DNA of 64,000 nucleotides, from assembly GCA_030248195.1 (NCBI GenBank), contig JASAND010020791.1:1-64000 (forward strand), given 5' to 3'. Below are positions 37,505 through 51,100 of the stretch, piece after piece. How positions within the stretch are numbered: the stretch's first letter is position 1; each line of letters starts with the position of its first letter. The notes under the pieces were generated by a model. The model was not told where the DNA came from and did not search any database. It worked only from the letters and a program-made list of their open reading frames with translations. Source of the DNA: Trissonchulus latispiculum (Eukaryota; Nematoda; Enoplea; Enoplida; Ironidae). A program made the position numbers and the translations under genes.

Positions 37505-38972
37505 GGGCCTTTTCAAGAAAGAGTTGAGTAGAGTTTATCTCGATCCTTTTCATGAAAGAGTTAAAAGAGGTTCACTCAAGGGGGATGTATAAAAGCCGGC
37601 CCGGCCCGGCCCGGCCCAGGGCCGGGCCAAAACTATATAAAACCCGGCCGGGCCGGAAACTATATAAAACCCGGCCCACTATAAAATGCTGTATATATTG
37701 GGCCGGAAATAGTATAAAACCCGGCCCGAATTTCATTTTTAATGTTTTGGGCCGGAAATTGTATAAAACCCGGCCCGAATTTCATTTTTAATGTTTTGGG
37801 CCGGAAATTGTATAAAACCCGGCCCGAATTCAATTTTTAATGATTTGGGCCGGAAATAGCATAAAACCCGGCCCGAACTCCAATTTTAATATTTTGGACC
37901 GGAAATAGCATAAAACCCGGCCCGAATTTCAATTTTCATATTTTGGGCCGGAAATAATATAAAACCCGGCCCGAATTAAATTTTTAATGTTTTGGGCCGG
38001 AAATAGTATAAAACCCGGCCCGAACTCCAATTTTAATATTTTGGGCCGGAAATAATATAAAACCCGGCCCGAATTACATTTTTAATGTTTTGGGCCGGAA
38101 ATAGTATAAAACCCGGCCCGAATTTCAATTTTCATATTTTGGGCCGGAAATAATATAAAACCCGGCCCGAATTAAATTTTTAATGTTTTGGGCCGGAAAT
38201 AGTATAAAACCCGGCCCGAATTTCAGTTTTAATGTTTTGGGCCGGAAACTGTATAAAACCGGCTTCCGGCCCAAAATGTGAAAATTGAAATTCGGGCCGG
38301 GTTTTATACAATTTCCGGCCCAAAATAGGAAAATTGAAATTCGGGCCGGGTTTTATACAATTTCCGGCCCAAAATAGTAAATTTAAATTCGGGCCGGGTT
38401 TTATACTATTTCCGGCCCAAAATATGAAAATTGAAATTTTGGGCCGGGTTTTATACAATTTCCGGCCCAAAACATTAAAACTGAAATTCGGGCTTTTATA
38501 CAATTTCCGGCCCAAAACATTAAAACTGAAATTCGGGCCGGGTTTTATACAATTTCCGGCCCAAAACATTAAAACTGAAATTCGGGCCGGGTTTTATACT
38601 ATTTGCGGCCCAAAATATGAAAATTGAAATTCGGGCCGGGTTTTATACAATTTCCGGTCCAAAACATTAAAAATGTAATTCGGGCCGGGTTTTATACTAT
38701 TTCCGGCCCAAAACATTAAAAATGAAATTCAGGCCGGGTTTTATACAATTTCCGGCCCAAAACATTAAAATTGAAATTCGGGCCGGGTTTTATACTATTT
38801 CCGGCCCAAAATATACAGCATTTTATAGTGGGCCGGGTTTTATATAGTTTTGGCCCGGCCCTGGGCCGGGCCGGGCCGGCTTTTATACATCCCCTCACTC
38901 AAGCTTGAGTGGAGTTAAAACGAGTTAAAACAGCTGTTTTTAACTCTACTCTACCCTTTCTTGAAAAGGCCC
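37505..38972. mobile_element. PIF/Harbinger-like element hosting a second element
   Basis: The ends are GGGCCTTTTCAAGAAAG and its inverse, flanked by TAA on both sides (CTCTAA before, TAAGAAAA after). GGGCC-type ends with a 3-bp TAA duplication fit PIF/Harbinger elements. Without the nested 37581-38894 element and its 9-bp duplication it would be about 145 bp, a typical small non-autonomous size. Confidence 0.65.
37581..38894. mobile_element. MULE-like foldback made of 49-bp TATAAAA repeats
   Basis: 1314 bp with ends GGGGATGTATAAAAGCCGG and a perfect 9-bp duplication TCACTCAAG (37572-37580 and 38895-38903). The 9-bp length suggests Mutator-like. The body is a tandem array of roughly 49-bp units containing GGGCCGGAAATAGTATAAAA followed by CCCGGCCC. 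There are about a dozen units in one orientation to about 38260 and about a dozen in the other orientation after it. Single units are themselves near-palindromic (GGGCCGG ... CCGGCCC). The open frames across it are repeats of this unit and not genes. Confidence 0.83.
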
Positions 38973-40651
38973 TAAGAAAATGTTGTGAAAACACTAAAAT
39001 TAGCTAAAACTTAACTCATTCTGGTTATTTTACTGAAAAATTTAAAATTTCGTAATATAATTAAGCGTTTCCATGGAAATAACATTGTTAGTAAAGTTTT
39101 AGAAATTTCTTTTGGTGGGCCGGTGTTACGTGTCTCTCAGATTACGAGCCGAACCAGGCAAAATAAGTTTGCCAGCGGGCCGGGCCGGAGTACGCAGAGC
39201 AAAATCTTGGAACGGGCCGGGCCAAAGAATCTGATGGAAGCTACTGAGCGATATAAACGCTGAATCGAAAAACTGAATTCAGATTAGTATTAACAAGTAA
39301 CCAAGACATGCACGGTAGGGAAAGGAAGCCCTATTGTACAAAGCCCCTGTTTGTTTGTAAGTTTACAACAAAAGCTGAGACAAATTCGCTCCCGTTGCGA
39401 ATCGAAAAAATTTTGAAGAAAATAGAATTTTCGCAATTGAATAGGTATGCTGTAATCTGAGCTCAGTGCGTTTGAAAACATACCAATACAAAATTTTCAC
39501 TCCATCGGTCAGGCTTCTGACTTGCAAAACTAGAGAGAGGGCATCTACATAAGTTCCACATTTAAAAATTACGTCATCAATCAGTCAAACAAAAAATTTG
39601 CGCCTAGTTCACCACAGAGTTCAACTTTTACATTCTTGGGCTTGTATCGCTTACACATGAAATTTGGTTTTAGTTGATTCGGAAGGATGTCCAAAATCTA
39701 AAAGATATGCCTTTTCCGATGTTGTTTTTTCAAATCGCTAAAAATATCCACATCTTAGGATCTCTTGAACGTTAATCAAGATTTTAAATTTTATTTTTGT
39801 TGGAATTGTAATAAGATTTAAAAGCTGCGCCTCTTACGTAAGTTTTGAAATAAGTCAAAAACCATTTAGGAGTATCAACTGTTGTAGGTTCACTCTAGTA
39901 AGGCACAAAAGAATCGCTCAGTATTTCTATAAAATCTGCAATCTTTTTTATATTTCTGTTTTTTAATTTCTACGTATGTATCGTTAACCATGGGCGTGGC
40001 CGTTTATTTTTCAAAACGATGATTCATCAGAAATGGTGCAATTTTGAAATTGGCTTTGCCTTAGTCACTACGCTATTTAGCTTACGTATGTGTTAGATGA
40101 CTGTTTCATATTCTGTCTTCAAAAAACAGAAAATTTTTCGCAAAAATAGCGCACACAGTGGGCTCCCTTTGATGATAGGAATTTATTTTGGCGTCAAAAT
40201 ATTCAAGTGCTATGACAAAATTAGTTTTTCTGAACAGGAAAAATTTGTTTTTCTCTTCCATTGGAAGGGTCAAGTTGTCTTAGCTGAACTCGAGGTCAGC
40301 AGAATTTATTAAGATTGACAAGATGGAGTTTAACGCACTCTAGTAGGATGGATATAATTACCTCTTTTCCCCAATTTTCAGAAACAAGGGGGTCGTTTTA
40401 TGCGTTCCTAATGTGTCGAGAATAACCAGTGGTGAATTTCGTTTTTACGGGCACCCGTTTTACGAACCTTCTAGTAGGACAGCCAAAAGCTTAAGTTAAA
40501 TAAAGAAAGGCTCAAACACCGAATTTTTGAGTAGGTTATTAGCTAATTCGTAATTAAGTGAAACGTAGCTGATTGAATTAAAACTATTAAATTTGAAATT
40601 TCAAGTATTTCAAAGCGGAAAATAGGAGAAAAATGGATTCTTTCCCATTAT
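38973..40651. other. Intergenic with GGGCCGG and family F traces
   Basis: Short GGGCCGG-rich blocks at 39115-39230, similar to one at 37436-37490, may be ends of an older element. A family F-like block lies at about 39240-39500 (GAATCGAAAAACTGAATTCAG, AAAACATACCAATAC). No gene is supported. Confidence 0.4.
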
Positions 40652-41225
40652 CCCCCACAGCTCCGTAGAAGTACCGAAGAAGCATAATTTGACGGATTGA
40701 GTTGACATTTGGTAGGGGTAAGTTTTCGTACCTGATGATTTCAAAAATGCATAAATTTTAAAGTTGTAAAAAAGTTTTAAAATTTTGTAAATTTTAGTTG
40801 GTAGTTGACCAAGGGGATCACAAATTTTTTATTCACGATTTTGCTGAAACTTGTGAACAGGGGTTTTCTGGGGCGCTGAGCATGAATCTGAAATCCGTTT
40901 TGAATCTGAAAACGCGATTTAGCTTTTCGTTAGCTCAGGATAAACTTACATGTTAAGCTTACAACTTTAGCTTATGTTATGCTAACGAAAAGCTGAATCG
41001 AAAAACGGATTTCAGATTCATGCTTAGCTCCCCAGAAAACCCTGTACGCAAGCTTTCTGTAAAATCATGGACAAAAACTTTTGATCTCCTTGATCAACTA
41101 AAATTTTTAAAATTTTAGAATTTTTGCGATTTTGAAATCAGCAGCTCCAAAAACCTACTCCTACTAAATTTCAACTCAATCCGTCAAATTGTTCTTCTTC
41201 GGTATTTCTTCGGAGCTGTGGGGGG
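40652..41225. mobile_element. Foldback family F, copy 4
   Basis: About 574 bp with ends CCCCCACAGCTCCG and the inverse CGGAGCTGTGGGGG, then AAGAAG and ACGGATTGAGTTGA inverted on the other side. The core palindrome (GCTTTTCGTTAGCTCAGGAT ... inverse) is at 40921-41000. No target duplication could be recognised. Confidence 0.75.
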
Positions 41226-44200
41226 CTAAACTCGTCATGTCTTTTAAAATTTCACTGTAGATTGTAGAACGATCAAGAATATCGGAGACAAGCTACGTTA
41301 GTTACTCCTTGATTTCCGGTTGATCCGTCTAACTCTGCAAAATTGAGATTAAATAATTTTTTATAGATCGATTCTCAATTGTGGCTCAATTCGTGGCTCA
41401 CGTAGCCATCTCATAACTTGAATTTAGTCAACTACGTTAGGTGAAACCTCTAGACACGTGTGAACGTACCTAACTTGCGTTGCATGCAAGCGAAATGTTT
41501 TAAACTGCCAACAGAGTAATAAGTAGAATTCCGCCACGTCAAAAAGCCCTTGTTGGCAGAAATATTGAAATTAGTTTAATCAACGAACTCAGCTTAATTT
41601 GCATAACTCTGCATGTTAAGAGCTTGCAGCTATAGCAGCATTCGTACCCTGATAACCTTGTGAATTGACTTGAGGAAACTCTGAAATTTCTTTCATTTTG
41701 GCTTTATGCTTTTTCCGGACGAGAAAGTGTTTTATCATGGAATCGATTTTTATTATGTTGTTCTTTCCACAAAAATGCAGATGTAGAAACATGAGGTTCA
41801 AAAGTTCGGCTGAAATACTTTGACTAGCGTAGTAAGTTTAGCAGACGGTGGAAGGAATGTTCTTTAAAAAGTGAAAAACTTTAATTGATTTTAGAGAAGC
41901 TTTGAATTTGAATTGGACAATTTATTTTCGCGGTTCTTGAAGGCGAATTGTTGAAGCATAAAGGAGTGAGTGGAATAGATTTTCAAATGTCAGGTTTCGA
42001 AACTTTAAAAAATAATTTTATTTATCAAAATGAGAAAACTTTCTTTTTAAAGTGATGATCAACCTTTTTCGCATTGTTTTGGACGAGAAAACCCAGAATA
42101 ATATTCGACGAGAAATTGGAATGGAATTAGCAGGATCAAATTAAAGATGTATTGGGACCGGACCTCATGTAAATTAGGTGTTTCAAATCAAAAGTTTCAC
42201 AAACTTTTGTATAAATTCAGATTTTTCAGCTATCTGAGTTTATAAACGCAACTATTGTTGGTTTCATTCAAATCGCTGACAGCACTAACAATTTGTAACA
42301 GTTCTACTTTTATATTTCGAAAATCCAAAGTTTTGGTCAAACCTTAAAATTTTGGCATCGCTCGGGTTCGGGACTTGTTTACCCGGCCTCCATTAAAATT
42401 AATAACTGCAAAAACTATATTTTTGATTACTGATTAAAAACGATTGCTTTAGATCAATGGATTAAGTGTTAAAGGTTTTTACAGATTGTTAAACTTTCGA
42501 GGAATGTCATGAATCATGATACAGTGTGTTCAATCCGAACTGTTTACTTATTCGTTTACTCCATCTTCCTTTTGGCATTTTTCTCAGATTGTTTTTGTCG
42601 ATTTAAAATACGACTAACTGAATATTTACTATTCAGTAATTCCTTAAGATCCAGTTATATCCAGTTTACAAATAGTTGATTTGAAAATGAATAGAGCGAT
42701 TCTTAACTTTCTAAACAAGTTTTTCGAATAGAAGCAAAAATTTTGGAGTCTCTTTTGGTACATAGATTTAGAACGGTTTATGTAAATTTAAATACTAATT
42801 TTAATACTAAAACTAAATTTTAAAATTTAGATCGCCTGTCCTTTTTCGCTTTTGTTCACAACTCAATGCAGATAAAATGTCCGTTAAGAGGTTCCTTCCC
42901 GTTGGTTTGTTTGCAAAGGTGAACCGTCTGTAACGAAAAATGTCCAGACTACACTGAAAAGTATTCTAAAGTCAGCTCGGCACAAGTATTTTGCTTTCCA
43001 AATAAGGTATTTTTCAAAAAACTACAAATTTTGGATAATATTTACATTTTAGTAAATATTTTCACTTGAGACATTAGAAACCAGCTGAAACCGCTGGAAA
43101 AAACGGAATGACATTTTAAAGCAATCATTCTGAAATTCTTTCCGGTTTCGCAGCCATTAGTTTTGAAACCAGACTGCGAGGAAAACTGAAATTGATGTTT
43201 CTAAACGAGGCGAAAACACAGTTTTTGGTATAATAGTATACAGCTGTTCTGATTACTGAGCAGTAATCTGAAATCAGTTTTTTATTGCTGAATGCTTTTG
43301 CTTGGCCGCTTATGCTAATACGATAAGCTTAGCGCACTCAAAACCTCTACAACTACAAAATCGTAGCCGGTTCCCTATGTTTGAAAAATTTCATGAATCG
43401 AAACAATATCACCCCTAAAAGGGGAATATTCCGCAGTTGAGCCATGCAGATATCCTTTGTTCATAAAACACCTGGATTCAGCTTTCTGAAGATTTTAGTT
43501 TCGTCGTGACATGAAAAATTAAAGTGTGATGAAATCATTGCGGTTTATTGTCTTTGAAGAAGCAAATTTTTGAAAATTTTTCGAAAAAACTGTCCTGGGG
43601 AATGGGGAAATAAAAATTCATCCTTACTGTTTAAAATCAGTGGGTCGAAAATATACACCAACGTTTGCTCGTACCACTGAGTTTTGTGCACTTTGAGAGC
43701 TGCAAATCATTGGCATAGACAGATTTGGGGAGATGTTCACTATTGTAGATTGATGAGCTTTTGGAAATTACTCCGATCAAAATAAATGGATTTCAAAACA
43801 ATTTGATTTTAAACTATTGAATATTTTCAAATTCTTGAGATCGTTAAAATTCGAAATCTTAGGCCTTGATGAGTTTTAAAGTTTTGTACCTTTGAAGCAG
43901 GGTCTATTTCAGATTATTCGAGCACAGTCTGTAGTTGAGCTTCACATACTAGATATTTGCCTAAATTTTTCTGAAGTAGCTTCGCATGAGGGTTTTCTGG
44001 TCTTACACCATTAGTTTGCAAACTTTTTATTCCAAACTTCCAAAGTAACTTATGGCGTCTGCAACATCTCCAACTTCAAGAATCTGAAAATAGAGAAAAT
44101 GTATGTAATTTTAATTTCAATCAGGATTGATTATTTTCATTTATTTAATTTTCTCCATTTCATTTTGCCTTTTTTCCCAAAAACAGTCCGCAACGTTTTT

Positions 44201-45102
44201 TTAGATGAGAATTTTAATTTCAGTCACTTTCAGTTTGTTTTCATTTCTCTTCTTTTCCCCCTTCATTTGGGCACTAAAAATCATCCGTAAAGGGAAAGGT
44301 TCATTCTTTCCAGCCGTAGCAGAACCAGGAGAAAGAACGAACTGAACCTCCCAGCTTCACCTGGCCGTTCCAACAATTTTCTAGCTACCGTAATCCCAGC
44401 TTACTTTGATTGGTTGTCTTTCAGCCAATCAAATTATAGCCTTTGCGTAATGCAGACAGTTTTTATGAAAGCTCTCCAATCCTACATAGAAAGCAGTCTA
44501 ATATAGTGTGAGGAATTGTGAAAAAGGGGGCATATTTTTGCCCTAGCTAACCGTTATATGCTCTACACACTTATATACTGTATATTTATGATATGCATAT
44601 AACTCAAATGCACATGGCATATGGCTTTGTAAAACGTCAATATTTCTCGGCATAAAATATGTGTGTCGCCGTTTTATAGCGTCAATTTGCCGGATTTCTG
44701 TTGGTTTATATACCACACAGAAGGCGTATATATACGTATATATATGAGTGTATGTATATAGTGTATAATGCCTTGTTTAAAGGCAAGACCTACGTGTCAG
44801 ATAACATCTCGTGCAAAACTGGTTTCTCCAGTGAAGTATTGATTTTGCTAGAAGCCCCACTCACTTTGAAAATAGGCTGTACGTAGTCAGTCTTGTGAAA
44901 TCGTGTTGTTTGTGAGCCGAGCGCTTTGTGAAATAAAATTCACTACTACTATACGGGAGATATAATCTCATACTATTGGATTCGATTTATATACATGATG
45001 CATGTAAAATATACGATGTGTTAGGTTAATTAATGTTTGTGCCTGTTATATTTAGTTATATAAGCTGGATATATAAACAGCATATCAATCAATTATATAT
45101 AT
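41226..45102. other. Long AT-rich intergenic, no gene supported
   Basis: Nearly 4 kb without a credible open frame. A CCCCTAAAAGGGG block lies at 43413, and a GTCGAAAATATACACCAACG stretch near 43640 may be degenerate foldback sequence. The last 500 bp contain TATA-rich tracts (44725-44770, 45050-45080) and presumably include the promoter and 5' UTR of the ZC3H4-like gene. A TATATAAG at about 45056 precedes the ATG by only 47 bp, so it is not assigned as a TATA box. Confidence 0.4.
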
Positions 45103-48100
45103 ATGCAAATGGATGTAAAAAATGAGGAGGAACTGGCGGACGAGGGAGAAATTTTGGAAGAAGGTGAAATTGATGACGTCGGGGGACCGTCTAAGAGCGA
45201 GCCCCCGGAAAGCGCGGAGTCGGAACCTCCCTTGGAGGCGAAACGGTCTAAGCATGAAATGATCGCAGAATCAGGAGATGAAAATTTAAAGGGTAAATAG
45301 GAATACGATTTTTTCAGGAAAACTTTCTACCGTAGGACTTGTGGGTTACCTTTTCTTTTGAGTAATAGAGGAGTCTTTCTGGAGATGTCTGGAGGCTTCT
45401 CGTGATTGGTGACTCTTGAGGGGCAGTTACCTGAAAATCCTTTGTGCAATTTCGGACCCCCACCCCCATCTCCAGAAAAATGTTCATTTTTTTATTTTGC
45501 TCTGGTTTGCTAAGGATTTGTCGTCTAGCTGTTGTTTTTACCTTCTCACAAGGGCTAAGGGTTTGATCCGCGTGACGGAAAAGCTACCCTTACCAAATTT
45601 ATTTCGACTGATCATAAAATTTCTACCTTCGTAGAAGGGGTGTAAACGACGCAAGACTGCTGTCAAGAGCGTTTTCTGGTCATCTGTAACTTACCAATCG
45701 CAGTAAAATTTGTTTTTTGATTCGTTGCTAAGGGTGATCCAAGGTAAACCAAAACATTTTTGTCTCCGACCGATTTTCCTGTTGCATCTACATAGGGTTT
45801 TTGGGTCGCAGAACACGAATCCGAATTTTTTCGATTCAGCATTTCGTCAGTTGACTGTTAGAACTTTAACTGAATAGTTTAACTTAAGCTAATGTCAAGC
45901 TACCGTAAGCTGAATCGAAAAATGGATTTCAGATTCATGTTCTGCGACTTAATAACAACCATGCAAATTTGGGGACAAAAATGTTTCGGTTTCCCTTGGT
46001 CCTCTCCCCTTCAAATAAAATTTCGCGTAATGGAAAAAATTGGTATTTTAACTCTGCATGGTCGTGTGTATATATACACGTTCAAAACTAGCTCGATTTG
46101 ATTGGTTAAGCTTTAATAATTTTAAGCAGGCAAGTTTTACGTATATATGTCACTTGGAAATGGTTGCTCTTGAAAGGACCGTTAGGATAAACGATATTGC
46201 ACAATTGTGTTATTATATAGTCCATTTTGGGCAGTGAGTCTACGATAGCTACTACCACTCGAGTTGGTTTCTCCATTTTAGTTTTTGGTGTTTTATATTT
46301 TACAAATTTCGTTCGAGCGTTGTTCATTGCCGGTTGTTTTTAGAAGTATAGGTATTATACCGGTCCTTTTGCAAGCAGTGGCTTATCGTTTTCTTCTTCG
46401 GTACATATTTCTGATATGCAACAAGAGGCTGGCGTTTTTTGTACACACACGTTTTTATTTCCGACTTGCTTGATTTTTGTTTACGTATACATATTCTTTT
46501 TTTAAATTAATTTTGTGGTTACGTTACGTAATAGATCAGAATTTTGTTCTCCCGAAACAAGAGCTAAGCAACAGCTATCATTGAAAGCTGTCGTGCTTCT
46601 GAACGTACTGACGCTCTCTATCATTGAAGGGGACTACAAGAGCGTCCTCTAGTGGCTTTCTTGGCTGACGAAAAGAGCTACAAAAGTTCTGAAAGAAGCA
46701 ACAAACGAATATATTGAAACAAGAGTTTCTGGATAAATTAAAATTCCTAAAAACCATATATATATATAAATACATATATATATATGTATTATATACCATA
46801 TTCGTAGTCGTTGAAAAATTATTTTAGGTTTTTATCTTTTTTATTCTTGTTTCTTGGTTGCTTTTGTTGGTCATTCTTTGTGTCAAAATGATTTTTTGTT
46901 ATCAAACTTACAAAACTAGTAATCTGACGGGTTCTTGACGTGAACTTGCCCCGGATGTTTCCCCGCAGTGTCAAAATGAAAACGTACCTCTCTAAATTGT
47001 GATTCGACAAATATGTACACATTTTAATGTTTAAAACGCTATTTATGACCACTGTTTTGAGGTTTTTTTAACATACACGTACGTATATATTTTGTACAGT
47101 AAGCCTTGCATGGTTCCCACATATTTGTGAAGAAAGACAGCCTGTTGTGTCCAGAAAAGCCGTATTGGTCCTAAATTCCAAAGAATTCGTGGTATTTTCA
47201 GTCGAAAGAGTTGTTAAAATTGTTTAATTATGTACGTAATTACCTATTAGAATATAATTAACCACTGAATAATTTCATTATAGAAGAACCCTTGAGCAAG
47301 AAAGCTCGCAAAGAGAAACGGAAACAGGAAAATGAAGAAGATCTTAATGAGTTACTAATTAAGGTATATAATGTTTTTGTAAAAAGAGTATTAATTTACA
47401 CTTTGCTGGTGTTTACGGCTACAGTAAGACTACAAGTATGTATTAGCTACGTACAGTATGACAAAGGAAGAAATTACTTGGAAATGTGAGAAAAGGAGCC
47501 TACTGTGGCAGAATTTGAGAACAGAAGTATTGAAATTTTTGTATAAAATAATATTTAAAATAAAGAAATTGCAATTATGTGTATATATACTATATATTTA
47601 AATTTAAAATTAGGGATGCACCGGAGCCTGGCCCCGGCCCTGGTAGTCAGGCCCCGACCCCGGTGGTCAGGCCCCGGTACCGGCCGGGGCCAAAAATTGG
47701 CAAAATTTTGTAAATTTTTGACATTTTTTGACCAGAAGTTTGAATTTTCGAAAGTCAAAAAGTGTTACAAATCGTTTGTTTTGCAGCCGATATGAATGAA
47801 AACAACGATAGTAACGTTTGTATATCAAAAAATATTGCAAAATTTAAATTTTTAAGAATATTTGAAAATTTTCGATTTGGACCCCCAATATCATCCAGGC
47901 CCCGGCCCGGCCCCGACCCCGGTAGTGGCGGCCCCGGTGCATCTCTAATTAAAATTTATCCAGTTTAATTCTTTGATACCAGTCGAGGTAATTTAGAATA
48001 AACTGGGACCTGACTCAGTCACTACGTACGTAGTTTTCCTAGTGGATTTCTTTTTCACAATTGTGCGTGGTGCTATAAACTAACGGGAATTGATAGGACC

Positions 48101-51100
48101 TACAGCTACGCTGAAATTCAATAGACGACGTCTGATCTAGGATTGGTGACAGTTCAATGATATTCAAAAATGTTAAAAAATTTCCAGTTAAAATTTTTTG
48201 GAATTCAGATCTGCAGAAATGAGTGTGATAAATGTATTTTTTGCTTTGACCACTCACTTACTTTTGACAGAAAATTTCAGAATACACAGATTTTAAGGAG
48301 TATATATATAATCAAATAGATATTTTTTCTGTTCATATTTGCAAGGCATTACCGAATTAGCTAAGACTTCGACTAAGATATATATAGCTGAATTGTTACC
48401 GAATGCGCAGTTAAGATCTACATACTATATATTCGGTATATAACAATTTAAAATGGGACAAGCAAAAGAAAGAAATTTTAAGCCTGGTTCACACTGGTGT
48501 CCTATGTCTTATGTGTTATGTCTTAGCACAGAATCGTTCACACTGCTGTCTTGTCTTTTGTCTTGGGCAGCTCATTTTCAACCAATCAAGTTGACAATAG
48601 CTAGACTAGCTGCAATGGGATTGTCTTATCTCTCGAGACATAAGACACGACAAACATTATTGGACTTGGCTCAAGTTTGTCTTAAGACAAAAGACACAAA
48701 GGTGATTCTTCCGTATATATACGCTCGCCTGTTTCTAAAATTCGCAAAACTTAACCGATTGAGCTCAAATTTGCTATGGGTGCGTTTTAACACATTTCTG
48801 ATCGATCTGTGACAAAACCTTAACATTTTTTAAAATCTAAATTTTTTGTCTCCGATTTCGCTGAAAAGTGGAAGGGTTTCAGGGTCGCTGAACAGGAAAC
48901 TGAAAACCATTTTCCACCCAGCTTTTCGGTTGCTAGAAATTAGCTTAAAAGTTAAGCATACATCTTTAGCTTAACTTATATAATACTGAGCTATAAAGAA
49001 TGGTTTTCTGATTGCTGTTCAGTGATCCTGAAAACACCTGTATGCCACTTTTCAACGAAATTGGAGGAAAAATTTTTGGTTCCTATTGGTCCCCCTTTAA
49101 AAACTTAAATTTATGTCACAGATCGATCGAATTGTTAAAATGCCCCCATACCAAATTTGAGCTCAATCGATTAAGTTTTGCAAATTTTAGATACAGATGT
49201 GCGTATATGGAAGAATCACCGACACAAGACAAACTATAAAACAGCGTGAACACCTTAAGACAAAAGACATAAGACACAGTGTGTCGATAAGGTATATGTT
49301 AAAAGCTTGTGGAATATTCAGCTTATAGATGAGCTCCAGCTATATATACTTGCACAAACCTTTACTCAGCGAAAAGCTTCGGTTTCCCTTTCTTCAGACT
49401 AATCTTGTTACGAAATCCAAACTGTGTTAAGTTATTCTTGGGGATTTTCTTTTTCAGAAAAATAAAGATCTTCAGGATCGCATTCAGGCTCAGATCCGAA
49501 TGGGCGGACTGGAGGCCCGGGTGGGATCTGGGGCGTCCACCGACGACGAGGAGGAAGGGAATCCCCAGTCCTCCACAGCGGGAGATGGATCCTCCGCCGC
49601 CGCCAAAGCGGAAGATCAGCCGCAGCGACGTCGAATCGTGATCCCACCCGATCCACCGGAACGTGGATCTGAGACCGGGATCCCCCGACGGGGTCCCTCC
49701 TACTATGACCTGGACAATTTGGACCCGGCTGGAAAGGTGCTTTTGGATACGCTTTTTTATATAATTAGGACTGCTGCCTATCTTGGCCAGTTATGTTAGC
49801 GTAAATAATATTAACTTGTTAACAGACGTGAAGAGTTTTTGTTTTTTGTCTCAAACCGAATAATATATACGTATATGTAGTTAGTTAGTTATCCTAGGGA
49901 CACTGTTAGCCTGGAATTATTTTGCATCCTGTTTTAAAAATATTCGCCTAATCCTGCAACGGATTCTTGCCAGTCAATTACTTTCGAGTGGGTACTCATA
50001 GTCATAGCTAGCTTAGTGTGTGTTGGCTGACTGAAGAACGGTAGGTATTGGGTTTGACCAGAAGTTAATCTTTGCACAAAATTGGTAGAACTGGAACATG
50101 AAAGCTCGTCTTAAATGGTGTCCTAATAGACTCAGCTTAAGCGTTTAATTACGTCGTTTTGTCTGTAAAGAAAAGGTTTTTACTGTTAACTTTCTATTTT
50201 TTGCAGATTGACGAAGACCCAACAGAGACAATGATGAAAAGTTGGCAAAAGGCGTCATCCAAGTCTAAGTCTGCGGCTTCGGCTGCTGCCACTAAAACTG
50301 TGGAAAGTTCTCGCATTAGCATTGCATCTCCGCCCCCTTTAGGACCACCCCCAGGTACAGTACCGTACGTACGTATATACAACAGAAAAATAATACAGTA
50401 TACCTCGATTGGGTTACTACGATAGATTCTACTGTACATTGGATTGCACAATGTGAAGCCTGACTTTTTAATTTAGTTTGATTATATTATACGTACCGGA
50501 ACGCGAAATGTGAATAAAACGCGACTATATACTTAACAAAAAGCTAATGGTGAAGAATATGCCATGCAATGTGAAATTAAAGTACATATATATATATTGT
50601 ACGAGTAAGAAGTTTGCTAAACGAAAAAATAGAATTCGCAAAAGAGACGAAAATAAAACATTGATTTGGAAAACTAAAGATGAAAACAATGGAAAATGAG
50701 AAATTATATATACTAAGTTAAATACTAAACATTTCAAAACTTTTTCCATAGTTACAGGATATTACGACATTTTCCCCACGTCTTCTGTTTTGTTTTGTTT
50801 CTCTTTCCACTTTACTACTCACTGGAACACCTTCATATCAATTGTTTTGACTTATTTTTTCAGAAATGGACGATGAAAATTATGATCCTTACGAGGACTA
50901 CTATGGTCGCACGTCGCCCACGATGGCCAATACTGCGACCAGTTGTGCGACCGGTTCTGCCAAGGACAAGGATTATCGACCTCAAGATGTTGATTATAGG
51001 TTATTGATTTTAACATATGATTTATTTTATTATTTCTTTGTTTTTTGCACACAGGACATGCATGCTCTTGTTCCTAGGAGGAAGTTTATTTTGTATTTAG

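Noticed and set aside
38180..38627. Open frames with repeated GRKLYKTRPEF- or GPGFIQFPAQN-like units
   Set aside because: They are translations of the 49-bp TATAAAA repeat array, present on both strands, with no independent coding signal.
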